Part shown: in pieces, positions 1 through 7,791 of the stretch
Layout of the letters: each line of letters starts with the position of its first letter
Numbering within the stretch: position 1 is the stretch's first letter
Source: Terriglobia bacterium
Lineage (GTDB): Bacteria; Acidobacteriota; Terriglobia; Bryobacterales; Bryobacteraceae
Assembly (NCBI GenBank): GCA_020073325.1
Contig: JAIQFJ010000009.1
Location: 1-35,490, forward strand
Length of the DNA: 35,490 bases
Reading direction: 5' to 3'
Made by a program: the position numbers and the translations under genes
The notes under the pieces: generated by a model
Told to the model about the DNA's origin: nothing
What the model saw: only the letters and a program-made list of their open reading frames with translations
The model's database searches: none

Positions 1-2
1 CG

Positions 3-650
3 GATCCGACTCAACTCAAGCGCGCCGTGTTCATCGCCCTCGCCAGCGGAGTCGTAATGGCGGGAGCCGACGGCCCGATGGCGGTCCGCATCGCTGAAAC
101 CACCGAGGGCCAGGCCGCCGAGCGAACCGGTGTCGAACTGCGCCGCGCCCTGCAAATGGTCGGCAATCATGAGTCGTATCGCGAAGCCCGCAATCTGGTC
201 GAGCAGGCATACATCCGTGAAGCTGAGGCGATCCGGTCGCCGTCGGTGCTGGCCGAGGGCGACGCGAAGGCGGTCACGAAGATCGACGAACTCGCGAAAA
301 CATTTGTCGAAACCGGTCGTGCCGCGGATTTGAAGCGTCTGGAAACATACGCGAAGTCGGTGGGATCGGCGGACATCAAGCTGACGTCCGACGAAGAACA
401 GGCCTCGAAGCTGATCCCGCGCAAGAAGCCGGGCGCTCCCGCGCAGCAGGGATTCGGAGGACGCGGCGCGCCCACAGCAGTTCCCGGAAACGGCGCTCAG
501 GAAGCGCGTCTGTTTGCCGATGGAAAGCGAACGATCCTCGAAATTCGCGACGCCGTCAGCGCCGAATTTTTCCCGATCGAGGCAGGGAAGTTCATCCAGT
601 ATTTCCGCGATCTGGAGAAGCAAGGCCAGTTCGAAATCGTGCAGAAATAA
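3..650 (+). CDS. C-terminal part of a larger protein, possibly peptidase-like (5' end outside window)
   Basis: The reading frame is open to the left window edge. The GTG at 27 used in the ORF track lies inside an unbroken frame (upstream codons read DPTQLKRA), so this is a 3' fragment rather than a whole gene. The visible 215 residues are hydrophilic and helical. They include a Gly/Pro-rich linker (KKPGAPAQQGFGGRG) and a compact C-terminal module of about 45 residues (LFADGKRTILEIRDAV) that resembles PqqD-like or winged-helix add-on domains. From memory this layout resembles the C-terminal extension of M28-type peptidases of Acidobacteria, but no catalytic residue is visible, so the family is only a suggestion. 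It ends 73 bp before the pyrE-like gene, with a likely promoter between them. Confidence 0.5.
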   Translation, partial: DPTQLKRAVFIALASGVVMAGADGPMAVRIAETTEGQAAERTGVELRRALQMVGNHESYREARNLVEQAYIREAEAIRSPSVLAEGDAKAVTKIDELAKTFVETGRAADLKRLETYAKSVGSADIKLTSDEEQASKLIPRKKPGAPAQQGFGGRGAPTAVPGNGAQEARLFADGKRTILEIRDAVSAEFFPIEAGKFIQYFRDLEKQGQFEIVQK

Positions 651-691
651 GAATCGGCCGTTACTGAACGTGAATGAACATGAATAGATAA

Positions 692-715
692 TTGACGTTC
701 ATTGACGGCTATACT
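692..715 (+). promoter_or_regulatory. Putative promoter of the pyrE-like gene with repeated TGAAC-type motifs
   Basis: TATACT at 710-715 lies 8 nt before the ATG at 724, which fits a leaderless or nearly leaderless transcript. TTGACG occurs at 692-697 and again at 702-707, but the spacing to TATACT is too short for a classical -35. The preceding 30 bp hold TGAACGTGA and TGAACATGA on this strand and a related TGAACGTCA on the other, which could be an operator. No regulator can be named. Confidence 0.35.
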
Positions 716-723
716 GAAACAGA

Positions 724-1338
724 ATGCATCTTGTCCCTACCCATGAAGACGTCGTCGGACTGCTCCGTCGCACCGGCGGCCTGCGCGAAGGACATTTTGA
801 GTACACCAATGGCCTGCACGCGAATGAATATCTGCAAGTGGCGCTCACCATGCGCTACTACGAGGCGGCGAAGATCCTTAGTGTCGGCCTGAGCCGCAAG
901 CTGCGCGCGAATTCGGAAATCCGGGCGATGATCCCGGAGCTTTCCATTGTCGCCCCCGCTACGGGCGGACTTCCGGTCGCCTACGGCGTCTGCGAAGCTC
1001 TGCGCGCGCGCCAGGTTTACTGGGCCGAACGCGAAAATGAAAACGAGCCGCAGCGCTTCCGCCAATATCTCGAGCTGAAGAAGGGCGAAAAAGTCCTGCT
1101 GGTCGACGATATTCTTCGCACCGGAAAGAAACTGGCCGAGTTGAAAAAGCTGGTTGAGAACAGCGGCGGAGAAGTTGTCGGCCTCGCAGTGGTGATCTAT
1201 CAGCCCAACCCGACCACGCCGAGCTTCGATCCGCTGCCGTTCTACTATCTGGCAGAACTCGACGCGACTTATTATAAGGACGCCGCGTCGTGCGACCTGT
1301 GCAAGAAAGGCGTGCCGATCGACAAGGTCTGGTTGTAA
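724..1338 (+). CDS. pyrE: Orotate phosphoribosyltransferase-like protein
   Basis: The 204-residue protein is the length of a type I phosphoribosyltransferase. The PRPP-binding signature VLLVDDILRTGKK is at about residues 121-133, in the usual place, and an upstream segment APATGGLPVAYGVCEALRAR forms the substrate side. PyrE transfers orotate to PRPP to give orotidine 5'-phosphate in UMP synthesis and acts in the cytosol. The C-terminus carries a CxxC (SCDLCKKG) that could bind metal and is not part of the canonical E. coli enzyme. No other pyr gene is nearby, so another PRTase specificity, such as a purine PRTase-like role, cannot be excluded. The start is supported by TATACT 8 nt upstream. 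Confidence 0.75.
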   Translation: MHLVPTHEDVVGLLRRTGGLREGHFEYTNGLHANEYLQVALTMRYYEAAKILSVGLSRKLRANSEIRAMIPELSIVAPATGGLPVAYGVCEALRARQVYWAERENENEPQRFRQYLELKKGEKVLLVDDILRTGKKLAELKKLVENSGGEVVGLAVVIYQPNPTTPSFDPLPFYYLAELDATYYKDAASCDLCKKGVPIDKVWL

Positions 1339-1462
1339 GTTCACCTGCGGCACGCAAAGCCGGACACCCGCTCCTTAGCAGTCGCGGCTCTTTGTCAGTG
1401 TTTGGGAAATTGTCAGGGTTGCGGTAAAAGGAATGATTTCGCGCAAAGAGAGCGAGCCGTTC

Positions 1463-2383
1463 TTACTTCGCCGCGTCGAGAAAACTGCGCAGATCCGCTT
1501 CGTCGACGCCCGGCTCCCCCGGCGCGACGTTGTTCAGCTTGCCCGCCTTCATCCATTGTTCGAGCTGCCCGACTAAATCGAACAGATGGTCGAACGAATC
1601 GACAATAAACAGCAGCGGCTGATAATGGTCGATCTCGAAACTCTGATTGATCGCCCATTCGAGCTGAATCGGATAGCGCTGCACCTCAGGCGACTCGACG
1701 CAGTGCTGAATTTCGCCATATGAACTCAGCAGGCCGCTGCCGTAGACCTTCAGGCCGTCGCGCCCGCGCATAAGGCCGAACTCGATCGTGAACCAGAAAA
1801 AGCGAGCCATCGCTTTAATCACGCTGGTCAGCGTGCGGATCTGTTCGTCTTTGTCGCGAATTCCGCTCACCATTTCCGCCGCGGTGTGCGCGCATTCCCC
1901 GAAGCGGACCAGCGTGTCGGCAAACGCGCGATCGGTGTGCATCGGAACATGCCCTGCGATGTCGTGGAAGATATCGGGTTCCGGCAGATAGTCGAGCTTG
2001 TCCGATCGGCGGATGGTGATCGTGGTCGGAAATTCACGGTTACGCAGGCAGTCGAAGAACAGGAATGCCGGAACGTAACCGCTTACGGCTTTCGCTTTGA
2101 AACCCGTCAGCGGAGAAAGAAACCGGTTCACGTCGTCGAGCTTCGGGACCCGGTCGGCATTCAGGCACAACGAGCTGATTCCCTTTAAAAAGTGCTCGTT
2201 GGCGTATTTTTCCCACCGGGGCATCATGCGGGTGTAGAGCTTGTGCCAGGCCTCGTGATTCTCTTCCGAATACAGCTCGTACGGCTGGCGAATGTACAAT
2301 TCGCCGTGGCTGCGGGCATCTTCGATAAACGGAGCTTCGGTGGTTGTAAGGCCGATCGAAACAGAGGCTGGCATCGCGTCCAT
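1463..2383 (-). CDS. phhA: Phenylalanine 4-monooxygenase (phenylalanine hydroxylase)
   Basis: The protein is about 306 residues, typical for the single-domain bacterial enzyme. It converts phenylalanine to tyrosine using O2 and tetrahydropterin at a mononuclear non-haem iron. The iron triad is visible: two His in PDIFHDIAGHVPMHTD (HxxxxH) and the Glu in WFTIEFGL. The pterin/substrate region around SGYVPAFLFFDCL also matches the family. The ORF track start at 2407 adds residues that do not look conserved. ATG at 2383 (MDAMPAS) is chosen; ATG at 2374 is also possible because TATCAT lies 10 nt upstream of it. The gene stands alone, convergent with pyrE, with no pterin gene nearby. Confidence 0.93.
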   Translation of the reverse strand: MDAMPASVSIGLTTTEAPFIEDARSHGELYIRQPYELYSEENHEAWHKLYTRMMPRWEKYANEHFLKGISSLCLNADRVPKLDDVNRFLSPLTGFKAKAVSGYVPAFLFFDCLRNREFPTTITIRRSDKLDYLPEPDIFHDIAGHVPMHTDRAFADTLVRFGECAHTAAEMVSGIRDKDEQIRTLTSVIKAMARFFWFTIEFGLMRGRDGLKVYGSGLLSSYGEIQHCVESPEVQRYPIQLEWAINQSFEIDHYQPLLFIVDSFDHLFDLVGQLEQWMKAGKLNNVAPGEPGVDEADLRSFLDAAK

Positions 2384-2505
2384 AATGATACTCCAAATTC
2401 CACCCACGGGATAGTGGTGCTGAGGTAAATTTTCTAAGCGACATAGGGTGTTCGATGCGTAGGCATCAGCAAGTTACGTTGTTACGCTAAGCCTGGGAGT
2501 ACTGT

Positions 2506-3075
2506 ATGCGTTTGACGTTTGTAATCGCTTTCTGCGGAGCCCTGGCGTCGGGACAATCGCTGGTGGAACACGCCGCCGCGGCCGCCGGCGGATCGGTGGG
2601 CGGAGTCGCTGGAAAGAAAGTGAGCGACGGGTTGACATCGATCTTCCAGAAGGTGGACCAACAGACGGCAAAAGCGGCCAAAGGTTCGAAGGGCACGGCG
2701 GCAGCTTCGAGCGATCCGTTGCTCGAAGTCGGACCCGGCGTTCCGAAGCAGCGCGCTTCGGTTCCGCCCCCGCCTCCTCCGTTGAAGCACGCCGCGCATA
2801 AACCCGCGCCGCTGCCGGTGGCTCGCGTGGCGCCGGCTCCGGTGGTGACGCCGCAGGTCGAGCCGGAGCCGAATCCGGTCACCGCGACCGAGTTGAAGAC
2901 GCTGGTGGCGGGCATGAATCGCAAGGATGTTCTGAAACTCGGGGCGCCCGCCGCGCGCATCACGATGTATGACGATGGCCACCTGGTCGAGATTTACCGC
3001 TACCAGGATCACGATTCGAGCGTCGGCGTGGTACGGCTGACGGACGGGTCGGTTTCAAGCGTCCAGGTTCGCTGA
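2506..3075 (+). CDS. Secreted proline-rich protein with a small C-terminal domain
   Basis: An N-terminal signal peptide is clear (MRLTFVIAFCGALASGQS, cleavage probably after ASG). It is followed by an Ala/Gly-rich segment, a Lys-rich stretch, a Pro-rich spacer (PPPPPPLKH, then PAPVV repeats) and a C-terminal domain of about 60 residues beginning near TATELKTLVAGMNRKDVLKL. That last part (GAPAARITMYDDGHLVEIYR) looks like the short beta-sandwich of SmpA/OmlA- or BamE-like envelope proteins that monitor outer-membrane or peptidoglycan state, but the match is by shape only. It is predicted periplasmic or outer-membrane associated. No functional partner is obvious; the following GNAT gene begins 17 bp later. 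Confidence 0.7.
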   Translation: MRLTFVIAFCGALASGQSLVEHAAAAAGGSVGGVAGKKVSDGLTSIFQKVDQQTAKAAKGSKGTAAASSDPLLEVGPGVPKQRASVPPPPPPLKHAAHKPAPLPVARVAPAPVVTPQVEPEPNPVTATELKTLVAGMNRKDVLKLGAPAARITMYDDGHLVEIYRYQDHDSSVGVVRLTDGSVSSVQVR

Positions 3076-3092
3076 GCCACGATCACGCGATC

Positions 3093-3602
3093 ATGGGAAG
3101 GATGCAGGTCCGCATCCTGACGGAATCCGACGCCGAAGCATTTCGCATCCTGCGCCGCGAACGCCTGCATCAGGAACCGCACGCGTTTGCGGAATCGATC
3201 GCGGAGCATGACGCGCTGTCGCTCGAAACGATTCGAACGCGCCTGCGCCGTTCGGGAGAGAACTTCGTCGTCGGAGCATTTGAGGACGAGGAACTGGTCG
3301 GCATCGCCGGCTTCTCGCGAAGCCCGCGGGTAAAGAGCCGGCATAAAGGAATCATCTGGGGCGTCTACGTGCGTTCGCGAGCGCGAGGGCAGGGAGCAGG
3401 CCGCGCGCTGATTTCCGCGCTGATCGATCGGGCGCGCGTGGAGCCGGGATTGGAGCAGATCCAGCTCAGCGTGTCGATCGGCCAGGAAGCCGCGCGGCGA
3501 TTGTACGAGTCGCTGGGATTTGAAGTGTTCGGCCGCGAGCGGCACGCATTGAAGGTCGACGGCCACTATGTCGACGAAGACCACATGGTCCTGTGGTTGT
3601 GA
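3093..3602 (+). CDS. GNAT family N-acetyltransferase (first of two paralogues)
   Basis: This single-domain protein of 166-169 residues transfers an acetyl group from acetyl-CoA to an amine; the substrate is unknown. The acetyl-CoA-binding motif A is present as VYVRSRARGQGAGRALISAL (R/QxxGxG/A), followed by the usual C-terminal beta-bulge segment AARRLYESLGFEVFG. ATG at 3093 and ATG at 3102 are both possible; the paralogue at 18536 aligns from the MQVR at 3102. A GGAAGG lies directly before the second ATG, too close to act as its ribosome site. It closely resembles the GNAT at 18536-19042, including the C-terminal YVDEDHMV. Confidence 0.85.
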   Translation: MGRMQVRILTESDAEAFRILRRERLHQEPHAFAESIAEHDALSLETIRTRLRRSGENFVVGAFEDEELVGIAGFSRSPRVKSRHKGIIWGVYVRSRARGQGAGRALISALIDRARVEPGLEQIQLSVSIGQEAARRLYESLGFEVFGRERHALKVDGHYVDEDHMVLWL

Positions 3603-3627
3603 GGGGGGCGCTCCCTCCGGTCGCGGT

Positions 3628-4044
3628 TCACTCCATTTTCGATTTTCGAAAACGCTTTGCACCCGCCCAATAGAGGCTGATCTCGTGGCCGTCCGGATCG
3701 TCCAGATAAGCGTGCATCCATCCCCACGGCATGAGCTTCGGCGGCTTCTTGATCGCGACGCCCTCGGCTTCGAGCTTCGCGCAGAACTTTTCGAGTTCCT
3801 TCACTTCGAAATACAGCCGCACGCCGTCGGACGGAGGCACGGATTGTCCCGGTTCGGGCAGATGCAGCGCGAGCGTGCCGGTGCCCTTCGACGCTTTGAG
3901 CCGGGCATAGACCACGCGCTTCCGCCACTCGAAGGTCTCGACGATTTTGAACCCGAGCAGGTCCGCGTAAAACTTCAGCGATGCGCTCACGTCGCGCGTG
4001 TAAAGCATCGCATGGTTGAAGTCGACCGGAGATCCTTTGGGCAT
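3628..4044 (-). CDS. VOC superfamily protein (glyoxalase/bleomycin-resistance fold)
   Basis: The 138-residue protein has two beta-alpha-beta-beta-beta modules: DFNHAMLYTRDVSASLKFYA at the start and GVRLYFEVKELEKFCAKLEA near residue 75. It ends in the family hallmark AYLDDPDGHEISLYW. Metal ligands of this fold usually include the early His (NHAML) and the late Glu (HEISLYW), both present. Such proteins act as lyases, dioxygenases or drug-binding proteins; the substrate cannot be told. The ORF track start at 4113 would read through a repeat element. MPKGSPVDF at 4044 is preferred because TATACG lies 8 nt upstream. Confidence 0.82.
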   Translation of the reverse strand: MPKGSPVDFNHAMLYTRDVSASLKFYADLLGFKIVETFEWRKRVVYARLKASKGTGTLALHLPEPGQSVPPSDGVRLYFEVKELEKFCAKLEAEGVAIKKPPKLMPWGWMHAYLDDPDGHEISLYWAGAKRFRKSKME

Positions 4045-4068
4045 GATCAGATCGTATACCGAAGCAAT

Positions 4069-4113
4069 GTGGGCCGGTAGGATACCGGCGAGCCGGCTGT
4101 CAGCCGGCCCCAC
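4069..4113 (+). repeat. Twin-hairpin REP-like element, copy 1
   Basis: A 45-bp element begins GTGGG. Hairpin one is GCCGGTA-GGA-TACCGGC (4073-4089) and hairpin two is GCCGGCT-GTC-AGCCGGC (4092-4108). It ends with CCCAC, which can pair with the opening GTGGG. The same plan (GTGGG plus two adjacent hairpins) occurs at 9614, 19398, 19646 and 34713. It lies between the convergent-side end of the nucleotidyltransferase gene and the start of the VOC gene, both on the minus strand. Confidence 0.75.
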
Positions 4114-4117
4114 ATGT

Positions 4118-5431
4118 TTATCGCGGCGCGCGCGGTCCCGGGCCTCGCGCGAAGCTCGACATCGGCGGCGGCGGTGGAGGCTCGGGTTCCGGGGCCGGTT
4201 TCTTCGGGCGCGAATCGAGCCGCGTCAGAACCATCTCTTCTTTGGCTTTGGCGAACTTCGCCGTCCCCGGGGTGACACCGGTGGCGGCCACCATCTCGTC
4301 GGTGATCTCCATCGACGCCGGCAGATACTTGGCGAAGTAGTTGCGGATCCGATCCTGCACCAGCCGCTGCTCGGAGTAGACCAGCAGATAAAGCACGATC
4401 TCGCCGGGGGCCTTCGACAGGACTTGATACAGCGCCGACGGCTTCTGCAGCTTGGGACTCTTCAGGTCGCGCTCCAGTTTCTTCGCCGCCGCTTCCAGTT
4501 TTTCCGAGGCGTTCAGTTCCGGTTTCGTAAGCGCGGTCGCCTTCATCAGCGCCGAAATTTCTTTCGCGTTGAGCTTTTCGAGCAGCACCATCAGAAACAG
4601 CGGAAGCGCGTTCATCTTGTAATCGACCGGCACCACCTGCCGCGCCTTCTGCAGTTTCGCGAACGTCGCCAGATTCAGCTTCGCTCCTTCGAGCGCCGGC
4701 GAATACAAGCCGATCAGCTTTTCTTCCTCGAGGGCCTTCATCAGATCGCCCGCCAGCGGCTCCGCGGCCATGCGGCGCAGCTCGTCGCCGAGCGCTTCGG
4801 GCGTGATCTTGGTGAGCATCTCGGCTTCGCGCGCGTTTTCGTACTGCAGCCTGGTGCGCTCGTCGATCGCGTAGCCCAGGCGAATCTTGAAGCGGATCAG
4901 CCGGATCATGCGCGACGGATCGTCGTAGAAAGAATAGTTGTGAATCGCGCGCAGCTCTTTGCGTTCGATATCGCCCACGCCGTTGGTGGGATCGATCGGC
5001 AATCCGAGCGAGGCTTTATTCAACGACAGCGCGATCGCGTTGACGGTGAAATCGCGCGTGCGCAGGTCTTCGTGGATGGTCGCGGGACTGATCTGCGGCT
5101 TCCCGCCCGACTTGGCGTATTTTTCGTTGCGCGCCATGGCGAGCTCGGCTGTGACCGCGCCGGGGAATTTCAGCTCCAGACATTTTTTGTGATCGTCGGT
5201 CGAGACAATCGACGCGCCCGATTTTTCGATCGCCTTGACCAGCTTCAGCGGACTCGTCTCGACCGTGAAATCGAGATCGCGCACCGGAAAGCCGCCCAGC
5301 ATGTCGCGCAACGCGCCGCCGGTGAGAAACAGATTCACGCCCGCCGCAGAAGCGATCTTCTGCATCTCGCCCACCACGCGGAACTGTTCCGCGCTGAGGT
5401 GGCTCTCCAGCATGAACATGTAATCGCTCAT
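4118..5431 (-). CDS. CCA tRNA nucleotidyltransferase / poly(A) polymerase family protein
   Basis: The 437-residue class II nucleotidyltransferase has the head motif LFLTGGALRDMLGG at about residues 35-48, the metal-binding carboxylates in VRDLDFTVE (DxD), and the ribose/base-recognition segment EDLRTRDFTVNAIA. The RNA-binding neck follows at FYDDPSRMIRLIRFKIRLGY. The C-terminal half is helical and ends in a Pro-rich tail (PEPEPPPPPP). The family adds CCA, or A residues, to RNA 3' ends in the cytosol. Sequence alone does not separate the CCA-adding from the poly(A) type. It sits 26 bp downstream of the xerD-like gene on the same strand, so the two may be cotranscribed. Confidence 0.88.
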   Translation of the reverse strand: MSDYMFMLESHLSAEQFRVVGEMQKIASAAGVNLFLTGGALRDMLGGFPVRDLDFTVETSPLKLVKAIEKSGASIVSTDDHKKCLELKFPGAVTAELAMARNEKYAKSGGKPQISPATIHEDLRTRDFTVNAIALSLNKASLGLPIDPTNGVGDIERKELRAIHNYSFYDDPSRMIRLIRFKIRLGYAIDERTRLQYENAREAEMLTKITPEALGDELRRMAAEPLAGDLMKALEEEKLIGLYSPALEGAKLNLATFAKLQKARQVVPVDYKMNALPLFLMVLLEKLNAKEISALMKATALTKPELNASEKLEAAAKKLERDLKSPKLQKPSALYQVLSKAPGEIVLYLLVYSEQRLVQDRIRNYFAKYLPASMEITDEMVAATGVTPGTAKFAKAKEEMVLTRLDSRPKKPAPEPEPPPPPPMSSFARGPGPRAPR

Positions 5432-5457
5432 TCGAACTTGTCCTCTACCGCGGGGAA

Positions 5458-6348
5458 CTACGCCCGCGGATGATGTTGGTCTACGGTCTCACGCAGCCGG
5501 CGCCGTGCCACATGTGTGTAAACCTGCGTTGTTGAAATATCGGCGTGCCCCAGCATGATCTGGACGCTGCGCAAATCGGCTCCGCCTTCGACCAGGTGCG
5601 TCGCAAAGCTGTGCCGGACCACGTGCGGCGTCAAATTTCGAAAAATGCCAACCTGCCGTCCATACCTGCGGATCAGTTTCCAGAATGCCTGCCGCGTCAT
5701 CGCACCTCCGCGCGCCGTGACGAAAAGAAACCGGCTCGCACGGCCCTTCAGGAGCTTGGGGCGGCTGTCGCTCAGATACCGGTCGATCGCCTCCCGCGCC
5801 GGAACGCCGAACGGCACCAGCCGCTGCTTGTTCCCTTTTCCGGTCACCCGCAGGACACCGAGGTCGCGCTCGACGGCGGACAGCTCCAGCCGGCACAATT
5901 CGGAAACCCGCAGCCCGGCCGCATACAGCAGCTCGAGCATCGCCCGGTCCCTGATACCGGTCGGTTTGGTGAGCGGAGGCGCGGCCAGAAGTTTTTCCAC
6001 CTCGTCCCGATTCAGATACTTAGGCAGCGTAGTCCACTGCCGGGGAAGCGCCAGAAATTCGGTGGGGTCGCGGTCGATTTCGCCCTCCCGTGCCAGAAAT
6101 CCATAGAAATTGCGCAGGGTCGTGATGTGGCGTGCGATCGACCGTGGCGACAGTCCCGCGCGATATAAAGACTCGACGTAGCTGGCCAGATCCTCGGAAG
6201 AGGCTTTTGCAGGGGCCGGGATTTTCGCGCTAAGTCTTTGTAAATCAAATTGATAAGAGTGCAGTGAATTCGCCGCCAGCCCCTTTTCCACACGGCAGAA
6301 ATCGAGGAACGACCGGACCGGTGCCGCATCGGCGACCAACGCGTTCAT
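5458..6348 (-). CDS. xerD: Tyrosine recombinase, XerD/XerC type
   Basis: The 296-residue protein is the size of Xer recombinases, which resolve chromosome dimers at dif. The N-terminal SAM-like core-binding domain spans roughly residues 10-95 (FLDFCRVEKGLAANSLHSY). The catalytic domain has the first Arg in AAGLRVSELCRL, the Lys in VTGKGNKQRLVPFG, the HxxR box HVVRHSFATHL, and the His plus nucleophilic Tyr in LGHADISTTQVYTH. All catalytic residues are present. It is not next to any visible integrated element, which favours a housekeeping role. TATCAT lies 7 nt before the ATG, suggesting a leaderless transcript. Confidence 0.9.
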   Translation of the reverse strand: MNALVADAAPVRSFLDFCRVEKGLAANSLHSYQFDLQRLSAKIPAPAKASSEDLASYVESLYRAGLSPRSIARHITTLRNFYGFLAREGEIDRDPTEFLALPRQWTTLPKYLNRDEVEKLLAAPPLTKPTGIRDRAMLELLYAAGLRVSELCRLELSAVERDLGVLRVTGKGNKQRLVPFGVPAREAIDRYLSDSRPKLLKGRASRFLFVTARGGAMTRQAFWKLIRRYGRQVGIFRNLTPHVVRHSFATHLVEGGADLRSVQIMLGHADISTTQVYTHVARRRLRETVDQHHPRA

Positions 6349-6411
6349 TTAGCTAATGATACAATACTTGCGAAATTGTTTGAAAGGAAATCCTGCGGAA
6401 AGGCCGCCTAA

Positions 6412-6909
6412 GTGGCTGGAACCACCAACAAAAAGGTTCTCATCGCCCGCTTCGACCGCGAATCGCTGCGCGGATTCGTCCAGACCCCGGGAGGCTTCGG
6501 GGCCGACGCAGTCGAGTTGCTGACGCCGGAAGGGTCGATCGTCTCGATTCCGTATTCGGAGACAAAAGCCGTTTGTTTTGTTCGGGATTTCGACGGCGCC
6601 GACTCCTGGCGCGAGCAGCGGTCGTTCGCCGCGCGTCCCAAAACGCCGGGGCTCTGGGTGCGGCTGGTCTTTCGCGATCAGGATTCGATGGAGGGCATGA
6701 TCGCGAACAACCTGTTGCTGGTGGAGCCGGGCGGGTTCAGCATCATTCCTCCGGACCCGACCTTTCAGAACCAGCGGATCTTCGTGCCGCGCGCGGCTCT
6801 GGCCGATGTGCAGGTGCTCGGGGTGATCGGAAGCCCGCTGCGCAGGAAGCCGGCCAAGAAAGTCGAGCAGGAAGAGGGGCAGCTCGAAATGTTCGGCGAA
6901 AACGGTTGA
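6412..6909 (+). CDS. Conserved-looking hypothetical protein
   Basis: The 165-residue protein starts at GTG (GTGGCTGGAACC); no ATG fits. It contains beta-rich repeats resembling a small barrel (KVLIARFDRESLRGFVQTPG, then VELLTPEGSIVSIPYSETKA). The second half has FRDQDSMEGMIANNLLLVEP, and a charged C-terminal tail follows (KPAKKVEQEEGQLEMFGENG). The two halves look like repeats of one motif (RGFV / EGMI followed by a hydrophobic strand and a Gly turn), as in PilZ- or Sm-like folds, but no family can be named with certainty. No signal peptide or membrane segment is visible, so it is probably cytosolic. It is transcribed divergently from xerD, with 63 bp between the two genes. Confidence 0.7.
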   Translation: MAGTTNKKVLIARFDRESLRGFVQTPGGFGADAVELLTPEGSIVSIPYSETKAVCFVRDFDGADSWREQRSFAARPKTPGLWVRLVFRDQDSMEGMIANNLLLVEPGGFSIIPPDPTFQNQRIFVPRAALADVQVLGVIGSPLRRKPAKKVEQEEGQLEMFGENG

Positions 6910-7164
6910 ACCAGTGGGCGGTAAGGTCGCGCAATTGGAGTTGCGCGACGTTTGCCTGGCTGATCGAGGAGGCCTGGTTGCTGGAGCAGGGCGCTGATTT
7001 TTTTCTGCAGGCGAGCGTCGTGCTCAATCTGCTGCAGCAGCGAGCGTGTTGCCCCTGAGAGTCGCACAGGCAAGCTGGTCGCTTTGTCGTTTCGTTGGTT
7101 GCACGCCTCTTCACTCATCGGCAGGTGCTTGCGGGTTCGCCAGTCGTACAGGGCTATTCCGTTA
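6910..7164. other. Non-coding or decayed stretch with a hairpin
   Basis: No convincing gene. A 9-bp-stem hairpin GTCGCGCAA-TTGGAG-TTGCGCGAC lies at 6926-6949, 17 bp after the preceding stop; it has no T-tract but may act in 3'-end formation. Minus-strand frames here give helical, Gln-rich peptides (for example LSGATRSLLQQIEHDARLQ around 7050), which may be remains of a gene, but no frame is complete. Confidence 0.4.
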
Positions 7165-7322
7165 TCTAGTAAGCTGTCCCGGCGATTTCGAAAGCGGCGC
7201 TAGCCACTCGCTGGCGCTCGTGGTTCTGTGGTCTACATTGCAACTCCATCGTTTAGCACTGAACCGCGAACGCGAGTGAGCGGACCCGTTCGCTTTCGGA
7301 ATCGCCGGGACAGCTTACTAGA
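7165..7322. repeat. 158-bp inverted-repeat (MITE-like) element
   Basis: The 32-bp ends are inverted copies with a single mismatch: left TCTAGTAAGCTGTCCCGGCG... (7165-7196) and right ...CGCCGGGACAGCTTACTAGA (7291-7322). The interior shares GAACCGCGAACGCGAGTGAG with the composite repeats at 19305-19767, and the inner part of the ends matches their CGGCGATTCCGAAAGCG ends. No transposase frame is inside, so it would be a non-autonomous element or a stable structured repeat. Confidence 0.75.
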
Positions 7323-7482
7323 ACGATTCTGGCGTGGATTCGAGGGTTAAAGATTTGCTCGAACTGGAGCTTCTTTTCGCGCCTCTTTCGGAGCCAGAAG
7401 GTCGCCGTTGCCAGCTCCTGAAAAACGAGCTGAAATCTGACTTGGAACATGCCCAGGCCGTCAATATAGGGTCTGCTTGCAT
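7318..7482 (-). CDS. Doubtful small ORF with a strong ribosome-binding site
   Basis: The ATG at 7482 is preceded by AGGAGG (complement of 7488-7493) with a 5-nt spacer, the best Shine-Dalgarno in this stretch. It encodes 54 residues starting MQADPILTAWACSKS, becomes Ser/Arg-rich, and stops in the end of the adjacent inverted-repeat element. The composition is unlike a folded protein. It could be the start of a gene truncated by the repeat, or chance. No homology recognised. Confidence 0.2.
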   Translation of the reverse strand: MQADPILTAWACSKSDFSSFFRSWQRRPSGSERGAKRSSSSSKSLTLESTPESF

Positions 7483-7617
7483 GACAGCCTCCTTCTTTAC
7501 CGGTGGCATCGGCGTTGGGAACATTTTCGCAGGAAGTGGCGAGGGCGGCGCGTCCGTTCAGTCGCGTGAACTCGCCTGTAGTGTCGCATCGCGGCGGTGT
7601 GCTGGTCTGGGCGCGGG

Positions 7618-7749
7618 ATGGCAAGACTGCTTGACCCCGCCCTTACGGGCGCGGCTGTCAGTCGCCGTCTCGACGTGATCGAGATCGACATCGCCAATGC
7701 GCGTGAGGGCGGGGTTTCAAAGCTCCGCTTCACCGCCACGCGTGGTTGA
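7618..7749 (+). pseudogene. Possible C-terminal gene fragment
   Basis: A 43-residue frame starts at ATG 7618 and ends just before the iscR promoter. Its later part (RLDVIEIDIANAREGGVSKL) reads like real protein with mixed hydrophobic and charged residues, unlike the other frames here. The stop overlaps the candidate -35 of iscR. No upstream part in the same frame is convincing. It may be the tail of a decayed gene in the 6.9-7.8 kb gap; I do not recognise the family. Confidence 0.25.
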
Positions 7750-7775
7750 CTTTTATTTCGGCCGCTGCGAATAAT
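7746..7775 (+). promoter_or_regulatory. Putative iscR-iscS promoter
   Basis: TTGACT (7746-7751) and AATAAT (7770-7775) are separated by 18 bp, the best sigma-70-like pair in the window. The predicted start would leave a very short leader before the ATG at 7792. IscR normally represses its own operon, so its site may overlap here, but I do not see a clear IscR palindrome. Confidence 0.45.
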
Positions 7776-7791
7776 CGAAGTAGCGCCCGAC

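Noticed and set aside
692-707. Classical -35 for the pyrE-like promoter
   Set aside because: The two TTGACG copies are 12 bp or less from TATACT, too close for a sigma-70 pair.
4016-5473. 485-residue plus-strand ORF
   Set aside because: Antisense shadow of the nucleotidyltransferase gene, which has clear catalytic motifs.
5458-6348. Integrase of a mobile island
   Set aside because: The recombinase is of Xer housekeeping type, and no attachment-site duplication, tRNA or cargo genes are seen around it.
7334-7678. 114-residue plus-strand ORF
   Set aside because: Composition is not protein-like, there is no ribosome site, and the frame crosses unrelated segments.
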